Assembly (NCBI RefSeq): GCF_000373905.1
Contig: NZ_KB892705.1
Location: forward strand, 3,732,478-3,796,477
From: Mycobacterium sp. 155
GTDB taxonomy: Bacteria > Actinomycetota > Actinomycetes > Mycobacteriales > Mycobacteriaceae
Length of the DNA: 64,000 nucleotides
Direction: 5' to 3'
Shown here: piece after piece, positions 60,914 to 64,000 of the stretch
Numbering within the stretch: the first letter of the stretch is position 1
Layout of the letters: every line of letters begins with the position of its first letter
Made by a program: the position numbers and the translations under genes
Notes under the pieces: model-generated
What the model saw: only the letters and a program-made list of their open reading frames with translations
What the model was told of the DNA's origin: nothing
The model's database searches: none

Positions 60914-61726
60914 TCAGCCCCGCCCGGTCCCCGGCGGGCCCGCGAAGGCTTGGGCGATGGTCAGCCACTTCTCGGCGTCGGCACCCACGGCGGTCACGTC
61001 GAGCCCGGCCAGTGGGCGACGCTGGGTGACCAGCAGGCAGAAATCCTCAGCCGAACCCGTCACGCGCTGCGTGGCATCCTCGGGACCCCAGGTCCACAGG
61101 TCACCGCCCTCCGCTGATCCCCCGGTCGTATCGCTGCTGGCCGCCGGACCCTTCAACTCCACCCGAAACGCCTCGGCGGGAGCAGACAACCCGTGAAGGG
61201 CGAACGCGAAATCGCGTGTGCGCACGCCGATGTGGGCGACCGAGCGCAGGCGCGGGGTGGCAGGTCGGCGCACCCCGAGGGTGTCGGCGACATCGAGTCC
61301 GTGCGCCCACGTCTCCATCATCCGCGCCGTGGCCATCGATGCCGCACTCATCGGTGGCCCGAACCACGGCAGCTTGCGGCCGTCGGCGACCGTCAGCAGC
61401 GCGTCGTGCAACCGGCCCCGGGTCTGGCGCCAATCGGCGAGCAGCTCGGCGGGCGGGGTGGCCGCAACATTCTCGGCGGCGGCGTCGACGAAGCCCGTGG
61501 GGTTCTTCATGGCCTCGGCTACGACGTCGGCGAACCCCGTCTCGTCTGTGACGGAGACCAGCGCGACTCGGTCGGTCCACAGCAAGTGTGCGATCTGATG
61601 GGCGATGGTCCAGCCGGCGGCCGGAGTTTCGGTGGCCCACTGTTCGGCGGGCAGATCGGCGACGAGCGCGTCGAGTTCGTCGCTTTCGGCACGAAGATCG
61701 GCCACGATCGGCTCTGCTGTCGACAT
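60914..61726 (-). CDS. TIGR03084-family metal-binding protein (MDMPI/DinB-like)
   Basis: The 270-residue protein has a DinB-like four-helix bundle with metal-ligand positions in [15 protein letters not shown] and [12 protein letters not shown], then a C-terminal MDMPI-type domain. Members of this fold act in mycothiol-dependent isomerisation or detoxification. Substrate unknown. It corresponds in order to Rv0036c. Confidence 0.82.
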   Translation of the reverse strand: MSTAEPIVADLRAESDELDALVADLPAEQWATETPAAGWTIAHQIAHLLWTDRVALVSVTDETGFADVVAEAMKNPTGFVDAAAENVAATPPAELLADWRQTRGRLHDALLTVADGRKLPWFGPPMSAASMATARMMETWAHGLDVADTLGVRRPATPRLRSVAHIGVRTRDFAFALHGLSAPAEAFRVELKGPAASSDTTGGSAEGGDLWTWGPEDATQRVTGSAEDFCLLVTQRRPLAGLDVTAVGADAEKWLTIAQAFAGPPGTGRG

Positions 61727-61747
61727 GCTGGTCAGCGTAGAGCGGTC

Positions 61748-63043
61748 TCAGGTGCGTCGTGGCGAAGCCATCGTGGCGTGGATGCCCAACCCCGCCAGGT
61801 AGATCACCGAGCCGGCCACCACCAGTGCGGGCGACTTTCCGTCGGTGGGAATGACCGCCGCCGCCACCGAGGTGGCCGCGATGAACGAGATCCAGAACAA
61901 CGCGTCTTGCACGGTGAAGACATGTCCGCGCAGGGCGTCGTCGACGTCGAGCTGCATGGCGGAGTCCGCGCACAGCTTCACCAGCTGTCCGGCGGCGCCG
62001 AGCAGGAACCCGCAGGTGAGCATCACCGGCAGGTGTAATCCGATCGCGGAGAGCTGGGCGACGGCGGCGAATGCCAGTGCCCCGTTGGCGGTGGCGTACC
62101 GACCGAAGCGGGCGATCATCGCAGGCGCGGCCACCGTGGCGAGGAACGCGCCCGAGCCGGTGGCTGCGAGAAACAGCACTGCGGTACCCAGGCCGAAACC
62201 GGCAACATGCGTGGGCGTGTCGGTGTGCCGCACGATCACCAGCACCAGCAGGGTGTTGATACCGAAGGCCATCCGGTGTGCGGCCAGCCCGGCGAGCGTG
62301 CCCGCGACGGTTGGCACGGATGCCACTGTGCGCGCACCGTGCACCCACCCGGTGGCCACCGCGTAGGCGGCTGAGCCGTGGATGGTGCGTTTGCTCTCGT
62401 GGGGGCCCAGCACGTGCGGCCCGAACCGCACCGACAGCCACAGTGCCAACGAGACCGGGGCCAGCACGCTGAAGATCACCACGGATGCGCCCGCATCGCT
62501 TGCGCCGAACAGCCACCGTGGCACCAGCATGAAATTGGCCCCGAAGAACGCGGCCGCCGATCCGATGGCCGTCGCCACCGAATTCATCGTGACGACCTGG
62601 CCACTGGGCACCACATCGGGTAGCGACGCCGACAGGCCCGATGAGACGAACCGGGTCAGCCCGTTGACGATCAGCGCGGCGAGCAGAACCGCCACATCCC
62701 CGGCGCTGTAGGCCAGCAGCACACCGGTGAGCAGCACCACCAGCAGCCGGCCCAGGTTCGCGCCGACCAGCACCAACCGGCGGTCCCAGCGGTCCAGCAG
62801 GGCGCCGGCGAACGGCCCGAGTAGTGAGTACGGCAGGAACGTCACGGCAAACGACCCGGCGACCTGCCACGGCCCGGCGGCCCGTTCCTGGCTGAACAGG
62901 ATCGCGCCGGCCAGCCCGGCCTGGAAGAGCCCGTCACCGAACTGGCTGACCGCACGCAACTCCAGCAGTTTGCGGAACTCCGTCATGCCGCGCAGAGACC
63001 GCCATAGGGCCCTGGGGGCGGCAGCGTCAACCACGGCAATCAC
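61748..63043 (-). CDS. MFS transporter (Rv0037c-like)
   Basis: The 431-residue protein has about 12 membrane segments and the MFS loop [20 protein letters not shown] between segments 2 and 3. It probably exports a small molecule; no substrate can be given. It is divergent from the AlgH gene with 141 bp between the starts. Confidence 0.85.
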   Translation of the reverse strand: MIAVVDAAAPRALWRSLRGMTEFRKLLELRAVSQFGDGLFQAGLAGAILFSQERAAGPWQVAGSFAVTFLPYSLLGPFAGALLDRWDRRLVLVGANLGRLLVVLLTGVLLAYSAGDVAVLLAALIVNGLTRFVSSGLSASLPDVVPSGQVVTMNSVATAIGSAAAFFGANFMLVPRWLFGASDAGASVVIFSVLAPVSLALWLSVRFGPHVLGPHESKRTIHGSAAYAVATGWVHGARTVASVPTVAGTLAGLAAHRMAFGINTLLVLVIVRHTDTPTHVAGFGLGTAVLFLAATGSGAFLATVAAPAMIARFGRYATANGALAFAAVAQLSAIGLHLPVMLTCGFLLGAAGQLVKLCADSAMQLDVDDALRGHVFTVQDALFWISFIAATSVAAAVIPTDGKSPALVVAGSVIYLAGLGIHATMASPRRT

Positions 63044-63184
63044 ATTCTGGTCGGGAGTTGTGTCGGGGGCTGTTCAGCCTACGATCGGCGACCTGTTCCA
63101 CAGTACAAACTTCCGCGATCACAAATTGCGCACCGCGCGTGGTTGTTCGCCACGTCTCGGCGGTGCTGGTGCCATGATGGACGG

Positions 63185-63790
63185 GTGGCGCCGTCAGAGG
63201 ATCCGGAGGACTTCGTCGCGCCTGCGGCGCACCGGGTACGACCGGGGACGCTCCTGCTGGCCAATACCGATCTGTTGGAGCCGACGTTTCGTCGCAGCGT
63301 CATCTACGTCGTCGAGCACAACGCCGGTGGGACGCTGGGTGTGGTGCTGAATCGGCCGAGCGAAACCGCGGTCTACAACGTGCTGCCGCAGTGGGCCAAG
63401 CTTGCCGCCAAACCCAAGACCATGTTCATCGGCGGTCCGGTGAAGCGGGATTCCGCGCTCTGTCTTGCACTGCTGCGCGTGGGCGTGCAAGCCGACGGGG
63501 TGCCCGGGTTGCGGCATGTGCAGGGCCGCATCGTCATGGTCGACCTCGACGCGGATCCGGACACACTCGCCCCGACACTCGAAGGCGTCAGGATCTTCGC
63601 CGGGTATTCCGGGTGGACCATCGGGCAGCTCGACGGCGAGATCGAGCGCGACGACTGGATCGTGCTCTCAGCGTTGCCGTCCGATGTGCTGATCGAACCT
63701 CGGATCGATTTGTGGGGCCGGGTGCTGCGGCGTCAGCCGTTGCCGACATCGCTACTGGCGACTCACCCGATCGACACCAGCCGTAACTGA
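63185..63790 (+). CDS. YqgE/AlgH family protein (DUF179)
   Basis: The GTG at 63185 gives 201 residues (Rv0038 has 202). DUF179 marks are PGTLLLANTDLLEPTFRRSV, GTLGVVLNRPS and FAGYSGWTIGQLDGEI. The fold is known but the function is not. It sits between the MFS gene and the membrane protein gene as in M. tuberculosis. Confidence 0.9.
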   Translation: MAPSEDPEDFVAPAAHRVRPGTLLLANTDLLEPTFRRSVIYVVEHNAGGTLGVVLNRPSETAVYNVLPQWAKLAAKPKTMFIGGPVKRDSALCLALLRVGVQADGVPGLRHVQGRIVMVDLDADPDTLAPTLEGVRIFAGYSGWTIGQLDGEIERDDWIVLSALPSDVLIEPRIDLWGRVLRRQPLPTSLLATHPIDTSRN

Positions 63791-63801
63791 CGGTCGTCCG
63801 G

Positions 63802-64000
63802 TCAGTTACACGACAAGGTGCAGCTGGCGCACGAACCGGTGCATCCGCCACCGACCGGTGTCGCCGCCTCGGCGCGGGCGACGACCTTGGCGCTCTGCCA
63901 GCAGCCGGCCGCCACTGTGGTGATCGCACCGATGACGCAGACCGTCACCACGACCACGCCGGTCCGCGGCTGAGCGGACAGCGCCGCGACGCCGCCGGCT
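63802..64000 (-). CDS. Small membrane protein with Cys-rich C-terminus, 5' cut by window edge
   Basis: The minus strand is open from the window edge to a TGA at 63802-63804. The 66 visible residues hold one membrane segment (VVVVTVCVIGAITTVAAG) and end in GGGCTGSCASCTLSCN, with four Cys in the last 13 residues. Its place after the AlgH gene matches Rv0039c. The role is unknown; the Cys cluster could bind metal. Confidence 0.65.
   Translation of the reverse strand, partial: AGGVAALSAQPRTGVVVVTVCVIGAITTVAAGCWQSAKVVARAEAATPVGGGCTGSCASCTLSCN

Noticed and set aside
61101..62870. Minus-strand open frame of about 589 codons spanning the MFS and TIGR03084 genes
   Set aside because: It is an alternative frame of two well-supported genes, rich in Arg and Gly, without any recognisable domain.

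Overview
The window is a contiguous piece of a high-GC mycobacterial chromosome spanning the replication origin. The gene order dnaA-dnaN-gnd-recF-DUF721-gyrB-gyrA on one side and rpmH-rnpA-yidD-yidC-jag-rsmG-parA-parB on the other is the actinobacterial oriC neighbourhood. The Ser/Thr-kinase cell-shape cluster (fhaA, fhaB, pstP, rodA, pbpA, pknA, pknB), cwsA, crgA and the MurJ-pseudokinase fusion point to Mycobacterium. The gnd-like gene between dnaN and recF and the Rv0036c-Rv0039c-like block next to pcnA fit, from memory, a rapidly growing species (Mycolicibacterium group). The species cannot be named from the sequence alone. gyrA carries a full-length intein.

Layout. 1-2819: the 3' part of a diflavin reductase gene and an Eis-type acetyltransferase. 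2868-11452: an accessory island of visibly lower GC and different codon use, ending near a tRNA-Leu gene. 11953-21818: the fhaA-fhaB-pstP-rodA-pbpA-pknA-pknB operon. 21796-26809: trpG/pabA, DUF881, crgA, a PH-domain protein, ppiA, cwsA, a Cys-rich mini-protein, a peroxiredoxin, tRNA-Ala, a 33-aa membrane peptide and tRNA-Ile. 26893-40862: DUF3566, gyrA with intein, a DUF5336 protein, gyrB, DUF721, recF, gnd, dnaN, oriC and dnaA, all on the minus strand and so leading-strand leftwards. 41374-46558: rpmH through parB on the plus strand, with two parS sites. 46787-63790: a Rv3916c-like gene, a frameshifted ABM monooxygenase, cwlM, trxC, trxB, anti-SigM, sigM, murJ/mviN, Rv3909-like, mutT4, pcnA, an Asp-rich protein, a TIGR03084 protein, an MFS transporter and AlgH/YqgE. 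The window ends inside a small membrane protein gene.

The most notable part is the island. A complete DNA cytosine-5 methyltransferase (minus strand) faces a plus-strand series: Vsr-type endonuclease, MORC/MutL-like GHKL ATPase, PD-(D/E)XK (DUF4420-type) nuclease, Z1-domain SF2 ATPase and a PIN-like protein. This resembles the restriction-modification-like systems built around MORC/MutL-type ATPases. The PIN-like gene is interrupted by an in-frame TGA that removes two predicted catalytic acids. Downstream of the methyltransferase, a broken AAA-type ATPase gene is joined to a broken Doc/Fic toxin gene, a deletion scar.

Elsewhere the genes form a coherent growth and division programme: PknA, PknB and PstP signal to FhaA, the MurJ fusion, CwlM, CrgA, CwsA, RodA and PbpA, next to DnaA-oriC and ParAB-parS. 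Other points of interest are a perfect 20-bp palindrome of CsoR/CstR type upstream of a peroxiredoxin, short tandem repeats carrying a ribosome-binding site and start codon in the kinase operon, and DnaA-box-like sites away from oriC.
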